From Ruminococcus sp. YE282 (GTDB taxonomy: Bacteria > Bacillota > Clostridia > Oscillospirales > Acutalibacteraceae), in NCBI GenBank assembly GCA_900101355.1, contig FMUV01000001.1, positions 62,001 to 126,000 on the forward strand: 64,000 nucleotides of DNA. The letters are read 5' to 3'. The position numbers were made by a program, and so were the translations under genes. The notes below the pieces were generated by a model, which was not told where the DNA came from, did not search any database, and worked only from the letters and a program-made list of their open reading frames with translations. This document shows, piece by piece, positions 63,752 to 64,000 of the stretch (position 1 is the first letter of the stretch; each line of letters opens with the position of its first letter).

Positions 63752-64000
63752 TTAAATATTACAATTCTGTAAGAATTTATCCATATTGTATGTATATCGA
63801 GTCCGCGCCATTTGCTGTTCAATAATCACATACTGAACACCATATTTCTCCAAATCGTCATAATTAAAACTTTTCTTGGGTATCGCATTTATGAGTTTAT
63901 TGAACTCAGATATTTCAATAAAAACCGTCGTTTCGATTTTGCGGAACTCAATTACAAAACCACAAATAATTCCGTCGTACTCATTCCATTCATTCAATCC
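63752..64000 (-). CDS. RecU-like Holliday junction resolvase, C-terminal part (partial)
   Basis: The frame is open to the window edge; 82 codons are visible. GIICGFVIEFRKIETTVFIEI followed by AIPKKSFNYDDLEKYGV and MARTRYTYNMDKFL resembles the C-terminal half of RecU/PrfA-type resolvases of Firmicutes and their phages, with the catalytic half outside the window. The TTG at 63997 is probably internal. It would resolve replication or recombination intermediates before packaging. Confidence 0.6.
   Translation of the reverse strand, partial: GLNEWNEYDGIICGFVIEFRKIETTVFIEISEFNKLINAIPKKSFNYDDLEKYGVQYVIIEQQMARTRYTYNMDKFLQNCNI

Larger units (their letters stand above)
31878..64000 (-). mobile_element. 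Siphophage-type prophage, left part, inserted in comM
   Basis: All structural genes lie on the minus strand in the order (by transcription) recombination nuclease, head-tail, tape measure, Dit, tail endopeptidase, baseplate/fibers, DGR-diversified tail protein, accessory genes, holins and endolysins. Lysis genes lie next to the comM junction. Terminase, capsid, replication and repressor genes are not in the window and presumably continue to the right. Confidence 0.93.

Noticed and set aside
1..64000. Genome-wide reassignment of TGA to explain the in-frame TGA codons
   Set aside because: TGA ends well-defined genes such as valS at the expected place, and TAG/TAA and frameshift lesions occur too, so recoding does not explain the pattern.
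1..64000. CRISPR arrays
   Set aside because: No regularly spaced direct repeats with unique spacers were seen; the repeated DNA is coding (collagen, fiber) or the TR/VR pair.

Overview
The window is low-GC Firmicutes DNA, most likely from a gut Clostridia (Oscillospiraceae/Ruminococcus-like) genome. The signs are strong Shine-Dalgarno (SD) sites, frequent TTG/GTG starts, consensus TTGACA/TATAAT promoters, a SigH-type sigma factor, a BirA-controlled bioY, solitary ppk, an HPr-type PTS, and a prophage whose genes resemble those of gut Clostridia phages. This is inference from gene content, not a taxonomic assignment.

Bases 1-20,300 are mostly core chromosome: the end of a YtrA-type GntR regulator with its ABC exporter, ppk-pfkA, valS, a small RDAC-like gene, a secreted CAP-domain protein, a beta-helix surface protein, bioY under a BirA operator, a lipoprotein, a solitary MazF-type toxin, and a fructose PTS locus (fruK-fruA-ptsH-ptsI). 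That PTS locus is damaged twice: fruA has lost one base and ptsI has an in-frame TGA at a conserved glycine.

Bases 20,300-28,900 are an accessory region. It holds a collagen-like protein with an in-frame TGA near its start and two similar cassettes, each made of a TetR regulator plus a Cys-rich KTR protein. Around them lie a flavodoxin-like protein, a broken AbrB-like gene with two in-frame stops, a membrane domain fused in frame to a ClpP paralogue, and two acetyltransferases whose expected ATG start reads ATA. Bases 28,900-30,500 carry tRNA-Arg(CCT), tRNA-Ser(TGA), tRNA-Ser(GCT), a zinc-ribbon gene and sigH.

At about 31,877 comM (yifB) is cut by a prophage that fills the rest of the window; its right end, and so its early genes, lie outside. 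Prophage genes run on the minus strand in siphophage order, read from right to left: RecU-like resolvase, a small virion gene, a gp10-like protein, a tyrosine recombinase, tape measure, Dit, tail endopeptidase protein, two baseplate/fiber proteins, a 2,427-residue tail protein, a diversity-generating retroelement (DGR), small accessory genes, a holin, CHAP and GH25 endolysins and a membrane protein.

The most notable system is the DGR. A 134-bp template repeat (38665-38798) matches a 134-bp variable repeat (39733-39866) at the end of the giant tail gene without indels. There are 22 differences, and 19 of them fall at template adenines. A DGR-type reverse transcriptase, an unusually long Avd-like protein that appears to be a tandem duplication, and a hairpin just past the target gene complete it. 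The same tail module contains two more switch-like or disruptive features: a T8 tract that shifts the frame of a baseplate gene, and a tape-measure gene interrupted by about 0.9 kb that carries a separately promoted zinc-ribbon gene and structured non-coding sequence.
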